Positions 34,680 through 43,238 of a stretch of DNA of 64,000 nucleotides are shown piece by piece (the stretch's first letter is position 1; the number at the start of each line of letters is the position of its first letter). Origin of the DNA: CAWUKT01 sp963923035 (GTDB taxonomy: Bacteria > Bacteroidota > Bacteroidia > J057 > JADKCL01); NCBI GenBank assembly GCA_963923035.1, contig CAWUKT010000019.1, positions 1 through 64,000 on the forward strand, given 5' to 3'. Position numbers and translations under genes: made by a program. The notes under the pieces were generated by a model, which had not been told where the DNA came from, searched no databases, and saw only the letters and a list, made by a program, of their open reading frames with translations.

Positions 34680-36080
34680 ATGTTCCGTCCCATTTCAGCC
34701 TCTGACCTCGACCATTTCCGCAGCATTGTGGGTGACGCCCATGTGCTGGTGGATGCAGCATCCCAGGAATCCTATACCCATGACTATACCGAGGACCTGG
34801 TATTTTATCCGGAGGCCGTCCTTCGTCCAGGAAACAAGGACGAGATCGCTGCCATTCTCCGCCATTGCAATGCGGAGGAGATTCCGGTTACAGCGGCTGG
34901 CGCCCGAACCGGATTGAGTGGCGGCATGTTGGCCGTCCAGGGGGGCGTCATCCTGGCCACGGATCGCCTGAACCAGATTCTGGAGGTCGATACCGCCAAT
35001 CTTCAGGTGCGCACCCAACCGGGCGTGATCACCCAACTCCTGATGGATGCCGTGGCCGAACAAGGACTCTTCTATCCGGTGGACCCGGCCAGCAAAGGTT
35101 CCTGCTTCATTGGCGGGAACATCGCCGAATCCAGCGGCGGGATGCGGGCGGTCAAGTACGGGACCACCCGCGACTATGTCCTGGACCTCGAAGTCGTCCT
35201 GCCTACCGGGGAGATCATCCGTACCGGGGCCCGCACCCTGAAAAACTCCACGGGTTACGACCTGACCCGCCTGATGGTGGGAAGTGAAGGCACCCTGGGA
35301 ATTGTGACAGAAATTGTCCTGAAACTCATCCCTCCTCCCACTGACCGCATGCTCATGCTTGCGCCGTTTGCCTCGGCCGAGAAGGCCTGTGAAGCGGTTT
35401 CGGAGATTTTCCGGGCGGGCATTGTGCCGTCCGCAATGGAATTCGTGGAAAAGGAAGCCATCGATCTCGCTCAGGATTTTCGGGGGGAACACCCTTTCGA
35501 TACCACCGGGATCGAGGCCCATTTGATTGTAGAGATCGATGGCAACGACCGCGAACAGATCATGGGCCAATGCGAAAAGGCCTATGAAGTGATGGCTCAG
35601 TACGACGTCGGGGAAATTCTGTTGGCGGAATCCGCGGAGGAGCAGGAACGCCTTTGGAAGGTGCGCCGGACCATTGGTGAAGCGACCCGGGCCGGAATGA
35701 CGGTAAAAGAAGAAGATGTCGTGGTTCCCCGGGCCACGTTGGCCGTCGTCTGGCGGCATATCAAGGACGTCGCCGAGGAATACGGCATCCAAGCGTTTTG
35801 CTTTGGGCACGCGGGGGACGGCAATTTGCACGTTCACCTGCCGCGGGACGACCAAGATCCCGATGCGTGGAACGAAAAAATCACCGGCGCAGTCCGGAAG
35901 GTATTCGAAAAGGTGGTCGAGTTGGGGGGAACGCTCAGCGGCGAACATGGCATTGGCCTGGTCCAAAAAGACTATATAGACATCGCTTTTTCACCGACAC
36001 AACTGGCGTTGATGAAAGGGATCAAAGGCGTGTTTGATCCGAAGGGAATTTTGAATCCGGGGAAGATCTTTCCGTCCTAA
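34680..36080 (+). CDS. FAD-linked oxidoreductase, GlcD/D-lactate dehydrogenase-like
   Basis: 466 residues from ATG 34680 (MFRPISASDLDHFRSIVGDA). It has the FAD-binding type 4 domain: PVTAAGARTGLSGGMLAVQG, FIGGNIAESSGGMRAVKYGT, TGYDLTRLMVGSEGTLGIVT. The C-terminal oxidase domain has the characteristic CFGHAGDGNLHVHLPRDD and LSGEHGIGLVQKDY. These fit glycolate oxidase subunit GlcD or D-2-hydroxyacid dehydrogenases. GlcE and GlcF are not adjacent, so a stand-alone D-lactate/2-hydroxyglutarate dehydrogenase is likelier. Converges with the AT-rich gene at 36093. Confidence 0.9.
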   Translation: MFRPISASDLDHFRSIVGDAHVLVDAASQESYTHDYTEDLVFYPEAVLRPGNKDEIAAILRHCNAEEIPVTAAGARTGLSGGMLAVQGGVILATDRLNQILEVDTANLQVRTQPGVITQLLMDAVAEQGLFYPVDPASKGSCFIGGNIAESSGGMRAVKYGTTRDYVLDLEVVLPTGEIIRTGARTLKNSTGYDLTRLMVGSEGTLGIVTEIVLKLIPPPTDRMLMLAPFASAEKACEAVSEIFRAGIVPSAMEFVEKEAIDLAQDFRGEHPFDTTGIEAHLIVEIDGNDREQIMGQCEKAYEVMAQYDVGEILLAESAEEQERLWKVRRTIGEATRAGMTVKEEDVVVPRATLAVVWRHIKDVAEEYGIQAFCFGHAGDGNLHVHLPRDDQDPDAWNEKITGAVRKVFEKVVELGGTLSGEHGIGLVQKDYIDIAFSPTQLALMKGIKGVFDPKGILNPGKIFPS

Positions 36081-36092
36081 TCGGGCCTGAGA

Positions 36093-37937
36093 TTACCGTA
36101 CCCGGTCAATTCGATGCCATGGGAGCTTTTTCTCTTTTCCTCCCTTGATGTCCCAGATCAAGATCATTCCTACTGGAGGCAACTCTTCTGGATTACTTCC
36201 AACAGTGTATTGGACCTTCCGGTAACTCATGACCTGTTCATTTCCAATCTTTCGGGGTAGAACAGTGGTCGTTTGAGAATTGTCGCATACAATGAGGTAA
36301 AGCAGCAAGTCGATTTCCTCGCGGCCTATCAATTGCAGCTCCACCATGTATTGGCCTTCCCGTTCGTTGAAACGAACCCGAATTTCAAAACTGGAGGCTT
36401 CCAAAGGAATAGAAATATGACTTTGGGTTTTTAAGAACTCGAAAAACAGGCTTTCCAGATTCTGACCATTCTGCTCCTTTACCAAGTTAATTGCGGCATA
36501 GGAAGTGTTCTTGAATTCCTTTGATTCCAGGTCCAGATTGGGTAAGTAATTTGCTACATACTCAAACTTTTCCGCGGACCCAGTATACAATCTGGAGCGC
36601 CAGGAAAAGGGCTGGCAGGCCATGGCAACGGGGACATAGGCAATGGTATTCCCCTCAAATCCTGTCTCCTCATTCGTATTATCTTGATCCGTATCTGTCT
36701 CTGGCTTTTTCTTTTCCTCTTTTTGTTCTTCTTCTATTCCTGTATTGTCCTCTTCTTCGAATTCTTCCGAATCCTTTTTATCCTCCTCATCCTCCCCAGG
36801 TGATGTAACATTAGTGACTTCTATCTCCTCCAATTCAAGGTTTTGGGACTGTCCAAGCAGATATAACAGGTTGGGATCGCTGTCATAGGGCTGGCTCTTC
36901 AACAAATCTTTCAGCTCCTGCTGAATTCTTGGACTTCCGAACTCCCCAGGATTCACTTTGTATTGAAGAACCAACCAATTCCGCTGTACCATTTGATTTT
37001 GGGGATCTGAGGAATGGGCCTGATCAAAGTAATTCAAGGCTGTTTCCCATCTCTCCAATTTGGCGGAAAGGGTTCCCAACAATTGGAACAATTCAGTGAA
37101 GTTTTCCTGGTAGTTGTTCCCAGTCGCACGCAGTTGCTCTTCCTCGATCTTTTTCAGGCTTTGAATGACCTGTTCCAGATCCTCCAAGCCATTCTTCCCC
37201 TTTCTGTACTCCAACAAGGCAAGGATAATATCCGCCAGAAATTTACCCGATTGAGGGATATTCTTAATGGAAAAATTTTGTGGCTTCTCTATCCAAAGGG
37301 ACTCGCTCAGGCGCAGGGTATCCTGATAGGGACGGTACCGGGAGAGGTTGATGATGCAGGACCAATAATCCTCCTCCACATAGTACCCCCCGTATACCAA
37401 GAGACCTTCTTCCAAACAGTTGTCTTTCAGGACCTTTTCAATCTCATTCTCATTCGCTGTCTCCTTGATCTTTGTTTCCATAACTTCCAACCCCACAGGA
37501 GGCGATAGTGTATCCACTTTTGCCCGGGTCAAATTCATGAAAACGTTGGAGGAAAGTGGGTCGTCAGGACGAGAAGTAAATCTGGAAAGGACCACCTGAA
37601 AATCGTCACAATGATCTAGCGTGCTCAGTTCCTCAACTTCCTCTATCGCTGCTTTGACGGTGGGACGCAATCCTACATAGAAAAAAAGTAGGGTGCATAC
37701 GATCGCCAAACCTAAAAATACTCTACGGCGAATTTTATGTTTTTCCCATCTCTTCAGAAAAGATAGTCCCACGAAAACAACTCCCAGGATAGCTGAGAAG
37801 ACTAAAATAAGTGTTTCCAGGGCCGATTTTTCTTCAAACAACCAAGAGGAAATTCCATACACCACCGCTGCAATCAGGGGATAGATGATAATTTCCCGCT
37901 CTTTCTCCCACCTTGAATTACCAGTTGGGTTGGTCAT
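36093..37937 (-). CDS. AT-rich membrane protein with three N-terminal spans and a TPR-like, acidic C-terminal half
   Basis: 614 residues from ATG 37937 (MTNPTGNSRWEKEREIIIYP). Three transmembrane segments within residues 15-100 (IIIYPLIAAVVYGISSWLF, TLILVFSAILGVVFVGLSFL, RVFLGLAIVCTLLFFYVGLR). A soluble part follows: 115-240 (one Cys pair), helical repeats at 240-370 (KLERWETALNYFDQAHSSDP is TPR-like), a charged low-complexity stretch at 385-430 rich in E, D and K, and a C-terminal beta domain 440-614 (PVAMACQPFSWRSRLYTGSA). No family is recognised. Its base composition is visibly AT-richer than glcD and bioB on either side, which suggests transfer. Confidence 0.6.
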   Translation of the reverse strand: MTNPTGNSRWEKEREIIIYPLIAAVVYGISSWLFEEKSALETLILVFSAILGVVFVGLSFLKRWEKHKIRRRVFLGLAIVCTLLFFYVGLRPTVKAAIEEVEELSTLDHCDDFQVVLSRFTSRPDDPLSSNVFMNLTRAKVDTLSPPVGLEVMETKIKETANENEIEKVLKDNCLEEGLLVYGGYYVEEDYWSCIINLSRYRPYQDTLRLSESLWIEKPQNFSIKNIPQSGKFLADIILALLEYRKGKNGLEDLEQVIQSLKKIEEEQLRATGNNYQENFTELFQLLGTLSAKLERWETALNYFDQAHSSDPQNQMVQRNWLVLQYKVNPGEFGSPRIQQELKDLLKSQPYDSDPNLLYLLGQSQNLELEEIEVTNVTSPGEDEEDKKDSEEFEEEDNTGIEEEQKEEKKKPETDTDQDNTNEETGFEGNTIAYVPVAMACQPFSWRSRLYTGSAEKFEYVANYLPNLDLESKEFKNTSYAAINLVKEQNGQNLESLFFEFLKTQSHISIPLEASSFEIRVRFNEREGQYMVELQLIGREEIDLLLYLIVCDNSQTTTVLPRKIGNEQVMSYRKVQYTVGSNPEELPPVGMILIWDIKGGKEKKLPWHRIDRVR

Positions 37938-38035
37938 AACGCAATTCGATTGTTAAACTTCCAATATGGAGTCTTCAATCAATTTGCCAAAATTCTTTCA
38001 ATTAATTAAACGGGATGAGATCGAAAACCTAGCGT

Positions 38036-38677
38036 CTAAGGCAGCTCCGCCCAATTCACCCACCCCATGACCTGGTCCGGATTCAGGAAGGTTTCCTGAC
38101 CGGTCGCTGAGACGGACACGAAATAGCGATAGTCGTAGGTGAAATGGATCTGCGCGAGTTGGCGGTTCTGGTTGTAGGTTTCCCACCCAATGAAGGCTTC
38201 GGCCCGGTCCGGGCCTTCCAACTCCAATTTCTGGTCGGTCACCCCATCAATTTCGTAGCCATTCGCCAGCTGGTAGCGTTGCAGAACGACTTCGAAGAAG
38301 TCGGGATTGGCGACGTAGTCACCCGCGATAAATTCGATGTAATCGTTGCCGTCTTCTTCGAAGAAGACCTTGGTGCCTTCGGAGAAGGTGAAGGTGCGGG
38401 TCACAAAGCGTTCGGCGCGGTCCACCTCCCGGATATACCCGGACAGGCTGTCCGGGACCAGGTTACGCAGGCGTTCGGGATCGATCGCCACGGTATCCCC
38501 GGCCGCCATGCGACGGCCCACCAAGGTATCAAATGCGGCGAAAATATCCGCCGGAAGGGTATCGATGACCATTTCGGGGATTTCCTGGGTCGGTTCTTCT
38601 ACTTCCGCATACTCTCCACTCCCGCAGCCCATTGCCACGAGCGCCAGGACTCCCCAAAGCCAGCCCCACTTAACCAT
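38036..38677 (-). CDS. Lipoprotein coupled to bioB
   Basis: 213 residues, lipobox ALVAMGCGSGEYAEVEEP (Cys18). An acidic mature domain: DTLPADIFAAFDTLVGRR, VTRTFTFSEGTKVFFEEDGN, YDYRYFVSVSATGQETFL. Its ATG lies within the end of bioB (8-base overlap), so they share a transcript. No family recognised; acidity suggests Ca binding or a periplasmic partner. There is no link to biotin in the sequence. Confidence 0.75.
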   Translation of the reverse strand: MVKWGWLWGVLALVAMGCGSGEYAEVEEPTQEIPEMVIDTLPADIFAAFDTLVGRRMAAGDTVAIDPERLRNLVPDSLSGYIREVDRAERFVTRTFTFSEGTKVFFEEDGNDYIEFIAGDYVANPDFFEVVLQRYQLANGYEIDGVTDQKLELEGPDRAEAFIGWETYNQNRQLAQIHFTYDYRYFVSVSATGQETFLNPDQVMGWVNWAELP

Positions 38678-39650
38678 TGACCGGGGCCTTTTCAGGAGCG
38701 TTTTCGGCCGGCATCGGACGCAAACCCAGGAGGTTGAACATCACCTCGTCGCGGGGAACGCCGTTGTTGGGAGTGGTCAAGAGCTTGTCGCCCGCAAAGA
38801 TGGCATTCGCTCCAGCCATGAACAGGAAGGCCTGCTCGACCTCGCTCATGCGAATCCGGCCGGCGCTCAGACGCACCCGGGCTTGCGGCATGGTGATCCG
38901 CGCAGTCGCGACCATTCGGACCATTTCCCAGATTTCGACCATTGGTTGGGATTCAAGCGGAGTTCCTTCGACCGGTACGAGGGCATTCACCGGAACCGAT
39001 TCCGGATGCTCAGGCAGCGTGGCCAATGTGAATAACATATCGACCCGGTCCTCCATGGTTTCCCCCATTCCAATGATGCCGCCGCTACAAACATGCACGC
39101 CGGCATTGCGCACATTGGCGAGAGTTTCCAGCCGATCCGCATACTTACGGGTCGTAATGATATCGTCGTAGAATTCTTCGGAAGTGTCGAGGTTGTGGTT
39201 GTAGGCGTGGAGGCCGGCTTCTTTCATCCGCTTCGCTTGCTCCTCGGTCAGCATTCCCATCGTCGCGCAAACTTCCATGCCCATCTGATTCACACCACTG
39301 ATCATGTCCAGTACCTTGTCAAAATCGCGGTTGTCCCGGACTTCGCGCCAGGCAGCGCCCATGCAAAAACGGGTGGAGCCTGCATCCCGGGCTTCCCGGG
39401 CCCGTTCGAGGACCGTATCCACGTCCATCAATTTGTGGACCTTCACATCCGTGTGGTAGCGGGCTGCCTGCGGACAATAGGCACAGTCCTCCGGACAGCC
39501 TCCGGTCTTGACACTCAGAAGGGTACAGACCTGAACCTCAGAGGAAGTATTGTACTCCCGGTGGACCGTAGCGGCCCGGTAGACCAATTCCAACAAGGGG
39601 CTATTGTAAATTTCCGCGATTTCTTCGCGGCTCCAATCGTTGCGGATCAT
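38670..39650 (-). CDS. bioB: Biotin synthase
   Basis: 326 residues. Radical-SAM cluster cysteines Cys52, Cys56, Cys59 in GGCPEDCAYCPQA. Second-cluster ligands are in RFCMGAAWREVRDNR and EVCATMGMLTEEQA, then AYNHNLDTSEEFYDDI, HVCSGGIIGMGETMEDRVDM, and the Arg ligand in RVRLSAGRIRMSEVEQ. Inserts sulphur into dethiobiotin in the last step of biotin synthesis. No other bio genes are nearby. A matching promoter lies just upstream (39676-39706). Overlaps the following lipoprotein gene. Confidence 0.96.
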   Translation of the reverse strand: MIRNDWSREEIAEIYNSPLLELVYRAATVHREYNTSSEVQVCTLLSVKTGGCPEDCAYCPQAARYHTDVKVHKLMDVDTVLERAREARDAGSTRFCMGAAWREVRDNRDFDKVLDMISGVNQMGMEVCATMGMLTEEQAKRMKEAGLHAYNHNLDTSEEFYDDIITTRKYADRLETLANVRNAGVHVCSGGIIGMGETMEDRVDMLFTLATLPEHPESVPVNALVPVEGTPLESQPMVEIWEMVRMVATARITMPQARVRLSAGRIRMSEVEQAFLFMAGANAIFAGDKLLTTPNNGVPRDEVMFNLLGLRPMPAENAPEKAPVNG

Positions 39651-39675
39651 AGGCGGATATAATTCTTGGTGGGGA

Positions 39676-39706
39676 CAAAGTTAATGGCCTCTGGGAAATG
39701 CGCAAG
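39676..39706 (-). promoter_or_regulatory. Bacteroidota-type promoter of bioB
   Basis: -7 box TAACTTTG (plus-strand CAAAGTTA, 39676-39683) and a -33 TTG (plus-strand CAA, 39703-39705) are separated by 19 bases, matching TTTG-N19-TAnnTTTG except for the first T of the -33. The start codon is 26 bases downstream of the -7 box. No biotin-responsive operator was identified. Confidence 0.5.
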
Positions 39707-39715
39707 GCGAGATTC

Positions 39716-41611
39716 TCAGATGTTATCCAGAGTGGCAGGGAGGGGACGGTTCGGTGCAATGCGCAACAGCTTGTCCCTCAAAACGCGGGCTTGCTCCGTT
39801 TTGCCCAGAACCAATTCGTATACAGCCCGTTGCGCGATGATGCTCGCCCAGGATTCGATGAGGAGCTCTTCTTCAGGCTCGCTGGGCGTTCGCGGCAATC
39901 GAATTTCCTGTTCGAATTCAGGCAGTGGATAATAGGTTCCCAGGTTCCCCCGGGGAACGATGCGGAGGAAAAAAGCCTCGGGCACACAAGAGATTTCCTC
40001 GGGCATCACGAGACCATCGGCGTTCATGGTTCCGGGGAAGACTTGGAATCCCATGTACACGGGCCGTTGCCGGTATTCCGCCAGGATTTGGTAGTAAATG
40101 CGTACAAGGCCCTGGCCGAGTTTGGCGGGATTGACCTGGCCTTCCAGGTCAAATTCTCCGATGATGGCATCCCATTCGTTCAGGTAGGGTTGCAAGCGCT
40201 GGGCCGTCTCGGGCATATTTGCTTTGATGTGCTCCGGGTACCAGTGCCGGTCGTGGAGCATTTGGTACTCGATGATGTCGACGTCCGTCCGGACATCCTC
40301 ACATTCCTGGAGGTAATAGGCCTGGGAAACAAAGCTGTCCCAGGTCTTGGAGATGACGATGGCGTCCTCGGGAAGGCTCTGCAAGGCCGCCCGGGCATAG
40401 TCCTCGTAGTACCAAACACCTCGTTGGCTCACCTTGGGATAGTTCACGACGAGGGGGAGCAGAATGACAATGGCCGAGACGACGGGAAGAATGGGCTGGG
40501 CCGCGTTGGGAATTTTTGCTTTGATCCAGATGAACCGGACGCCCAAGGCCGCAAAAAAGCTCAGGGCAATCAGGGTCGGGAGGAAATAGGGTTCGAGGTC
40601 TTTGATGTTGTAATTGGCGGAGTAAAGGGTATTGAGGAGGATGAGTAGGGTCAGGGAAATGGTCACCTGCCGCCGCATTTTCCAACCGTAATACCACCCA
40701 AACGGCACCAACACGAGCCCCGCAATCACAAACTCCCAGGGGAGATTGTTCAAAAACCCTTTCATCTGGGTCATAAAAGCCTCTTTTCCCGTAAACATCC
40801 ACACCGAAAACTGGCGTCCACTGACGTGGTGCCAAAACTCGGGCCAAGACTCCGGATTCCCCCAGTTCAGATGGGGATCGGCACCAGCCCGCAAGGGCAA
40901 CCAAAGGTATTGCAACGCCAACAGCGGGATGAAAATGGCCAGCATCAAGCCGAGTCGTCGAAATGCCCCCGCTCCAAATCGATTCTTGGCGAAGAACAAC
41001 CACGCTACCGCGGGCAAAATCGTGAAGAACGTGAGGTGATTCGCGAATCCAAGGGCCATTCCCCCGGCCAACCACAGCCAGGGCCGGGTCGCGTCGTCGG
41101 GAGCATACCAAGCTCGCAGGAGCAGGTATAGGTTGAGGCAGACGAGGAGAATATGAAGCGAATAAACCTCTACAGAAGTGCTTTGGAACCAGAAGGTCTG
41201 GGAAAAGGCCAACAACAGACTTCCGGTCAAAATGGCGAAGAAGTGCACGCGTTGGACCAGGGCTGCGCCACCGTCCTCAGCGCCTTTGATGCGGGTCCGC
41301 CAATTGTCGAAGAAGAGTTGGAGGGAGCGGGCAAAGAAAAAGACGCCCCCCGCGACAAATAAGAGGCACAGGAAATTGAGCTGGAGGGCCGGTTTGACGA
41401 TGGGAATGCGGGTCCACAGCCACCCGATGAGGGTGAACAGGGGGTACCCCGTGGGGTGGGCGACGCCTCCGGTATACGCGACGGCGGCCAATTCGCCCGA
41501 ATCGGTATGGCTGATTGTCGGGGCAATGGTGGTCGTGTAGACAGCCGCCGCCAGGATGGCGGAGATCCAAGGCAATTGTCCGTACTGGGTTTGGATGAGG
41601 TTGCGCGCCAT
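39716..41611 (-). CDS. DUF2723 membrane protein (TMEM260/O-mannosyltransferase-like)
   Basis: 631 residues. N-terminal half has at least nine membrane segments (WISAILAAAVYTTTIAPTIS, GYPLFTLIGWLWTRIPIVKP, FLCLLFVAGGVFFFARSLQL, WLWLAGGMALGFANHLTFFT). The DUF2723 hallmark DSGELAAVAYTGGVAHPTGY is present, with the acidic catalytic residues of a GT-C glycosyltransferase fold. The C-terminal 230 residues form a soluble periplasmic domain. In Bacteroidota this family is thought to add mannose to exported proteins; precise substrate unknown. The plus-strand CAAATATA at 41616-41623 is a possible -7 box. Confidence 0.88.
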   Translation of the reverse strand: MARNLIQTQYGQLPWISAILAAAVYTTTIAPTISHTDSGELAAVAYTGGVAHPTGYPLFTLIGWLWTRIPIVKPALQLNFLCLLFVAGGVFFFARSLQLFFDNWRTRIKGAEDGGAALVQRVHFFAILTGSLLLAFSQTFWFQSTSVEVYSLHILLVCLNLYLLLRAWYAPDDATRPWLWLAGGMALGFANHLTFFTILPAVAWLFFAKNRFGAGAFRRLGLMLAIFIPLLALQYLWLPLRAGADPHLNWGNPESWPEFWHHVSGRQFSVWMFTGKEAFMTQMKGFLNNLPWEFVIAGLVLVPFGWYYGWKMRRQVTISLTLLILLNTLYSANYNIKDLEPYFLPTLIALSFFAALGVRFIWIKAKIPNAAQPILPVVSAIVILLPLVVNYPKVSQRGVWYYEDYARAALQSLPEDAIVISKTWDSFVSQAYYLQECEDVRTDVDIIEYQMLHDRHWYPEHIKANMPETAQRLQPYLNEWDAIIGEFDLEGQVNPAKLGQGLVRIYYQILAEYRQRPVYMGFQVFPGTMNADGLVMPEEISCVPEAFFLRIVPRGNLGTYYPLPEFEQEIRLPRTPSEPEEELLIESWASIIAQRAVYELVLGKTEQARVLRDKLLRIAPNRPLPATLDNI

Positions 41612-41647
41612 GCGGCAAATATAGGAAGTTTGGGGAAGGGGTGGGCA

Positions 41648-42739
41648 TTAGATGGTGATGGGCAGCAAAGTTGGCTCACTCAGCAGATTCACCAGAGGGG
41701 TATTCACAAAGTAGCGGTATTTGCCCATACTCCTTTTTTCCACCAATCCATCTTCCGCCAACCGATTTAAATATCCCGATGCAGTTGGCCGACTGATTTG
41801 CAAATCCTCCATAAGGAATTCAATCTTGGTATATGGATGCTTGAACAGGTTATTTAGGAGGTCTTGGCTGTAAAACTTATATGTTTGGCGGATGACGTTT
41901 TTGTAGGTCATCATCATCCCCCGAATTTCCCGAATGAGGTAGATGGTATACACCGCCGTCTGCTCCATGGCATCCAACATGAACATGATCCAGCTTTCCC
42001 AGTCTCCCTCGTCCCGCACGCGCTGGATACGCTTATAATATTCACCTTTGTTTTGGTTGATATAACGACTCAGGTACAAAACCGGAATGGACAGGATATT
42101 TTTGAGAATCAGAAAGAGAACGTTCACAATCCGCCCCGTCCTACCATTGCCGTCGAAAAATGGATGAATGCTCTCGAACTGAAAGTGGACAATGGCCACT
42201 TTGACCACTTCATCTACATCCGACATCGAATCGTCATTGATATAATTGACCAGATTCACCATGAGGTCCAAAATCTCCTCTGGATGTTGAGGAGGAGTAT
42301 ATACAATCTCTTTGGTCGCCTGATTGCGAAGGGCAGTTCCGGGAATTTTTCGGAGACCAGCTTTATTTTGCTCCAGACAACTCTGTATCTCGACAATGTG
42401 GTTCAAGGTCAGAATCCCATTCTTTCCTACTCGTTGAAATCCACGTTTTAAAGCACTGGTATAATTTTGCACCTCCTTGGCAGCAACAGATTGCTCCTTT
42501 ACCATCTCTAAACCAGCCCGATACAGTTCGTCGTGGGTCGTCACAATATTCTCAACTTCCGAACTGTCCTTGGCCTCCTGAATGGACAGGGTATTCAACA
42601 GAATGCCTTGATTGGGGATGGTTTCGGCTATGCCTTTCAGCTCTGCCAGGTAACGGTGTACACGTGTCGCCTTTTTGAGGATCGACTTGGTTTCAACATC
42701 AATGGTAAGAGGTAGTGGGGTCGGCTTCCAATCCTGCAT
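41648..42739 (-). CDS. Fic-domain AMP-transferase with inhibitory helix
   Basis: 363 residues from ATG 42739, preferred for the AAGGAG 9 bases upstream; ATGs at 42745 and 42748 are possible. Fic active-site HPFFDGNGRTGR begins at His192. The inhibitory motif (S/T)xxxE(G/N) is SSEVEN at residues 59-64, N-terminal to the Fic core: a class II Fic, self-inhibited by Glu63 contacting the motif arginine. The C-terminus holds a winged helix (FLMEDLQISRPTASGYLNRL). Family members transfer AMP to target proteins; the target is unknown. An unusual 42-bp repeat array lies about 125 bases upstream. Confidence 0.9.
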   Translation of the reverse strand: MQDWKPTPLPLTIDVETKSILKKATRVHRYLAELKGIAETIPNQGILLNTLSIQEAKDSSEVENIVTTHDELYRAGLEMVKEQSVAAKEVQNYTSALKRGFQRVGKNGILTLNHIVEIQSCLEQNKAGLRKIPGTALRNQATKEIVYTPPQHPEEILDLMVNLVNYINDDSMSDVDEVVKVAIVHFQFESIHPFFDGNGRTGRIVNVLFLILKNILSIPVLYLSRYINQNKGEYYKRIQRVRDEGDWESWIMFMLDAMEQTAVYTIYLIREIRGMMMTYKNVIRQTYKFYSQDLLNNLFKHPYTKIEFLMEDLQISRPTASGYLNRLAEDGLVEKRSMGKYRYFVNTPLVNLLSEPTLLPITI

Positions 42740-42863
42740 CTTCATCATCTCCTTCTTGTTTTTTGAGCCTTTTGAATAGGAATACAGCAAAGAACGGGAA
42801 AAATATTGGAATACAGAAGACTCGTGGCAAAAAAAGAGCGGAATCTTAATGTGAAAAGAAGAT

Positions 42864-43238
42864 CATGAAAAGGAAATCCCTATTTGCTTAATCCATCCTT
42901 GGAGTCAACAAAAGGAAAAGCCCGCATTCTTTATACGTTCGCAAACTCATGAAAAGAAAATGGGGTTTTCTTTCCATATTATAATTTCATGATAAGCAAG
43001 TCTCCAATTACCTTATACGTCCTTGGCTTCATGCAAAGAAAATCCATTTTTCTTTATATATGTGGGTACTCATAATAAGCAAACTGGACTTTGCTTATCA
43101 TGTCCGTGATCCCACAACAAGAAAACCCTATTTCCTTTTATACGTCCGCGATCCCACAACAAGAAAACCCCATTTCCTTTCACACATCCGCATTCCCATG
43201 AAAAGAAAACGTCCATTTTTTTCCACGACATCTCTCCT
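42864..43238. repeat. Nine tandem 42-bp repeats with internal palindromes, upstream of fic
   Basis: Units begin at 42864, 42906, 42948, 42988, 43030, 43071, 43113, 43155 and 43197: seven of eight steps are 42 bases within one base (one is 40). Consensus CATGAAAAGAAAAnCCnnTT followed by TCTTTATACGTCCGCGATCC, with drift. Each unit has an inverted repeat: AAAGAAAA/TTTTCTTT in 42948 and 43030 (perfect 8 bp, 5-base loop) and ATAAGCAAA/TTTGCTTAT in 43071 (perfect 9 bp, 6-base loop); the C-G pair in the latter replaces an A-T pair in the former, a compensating change. The last unit decays toward the TerC stop at 43239. Spacers are not unique, so this is not CRISPR. Confidence 0.88.

Noticed and set aside
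42864..43238. CRISPR-like repeat array
   Set aside because: Repeats are degenerate, spacers are not unique and of no fixed length, and no cas gene is nearby. The same applies to 19980-20261.
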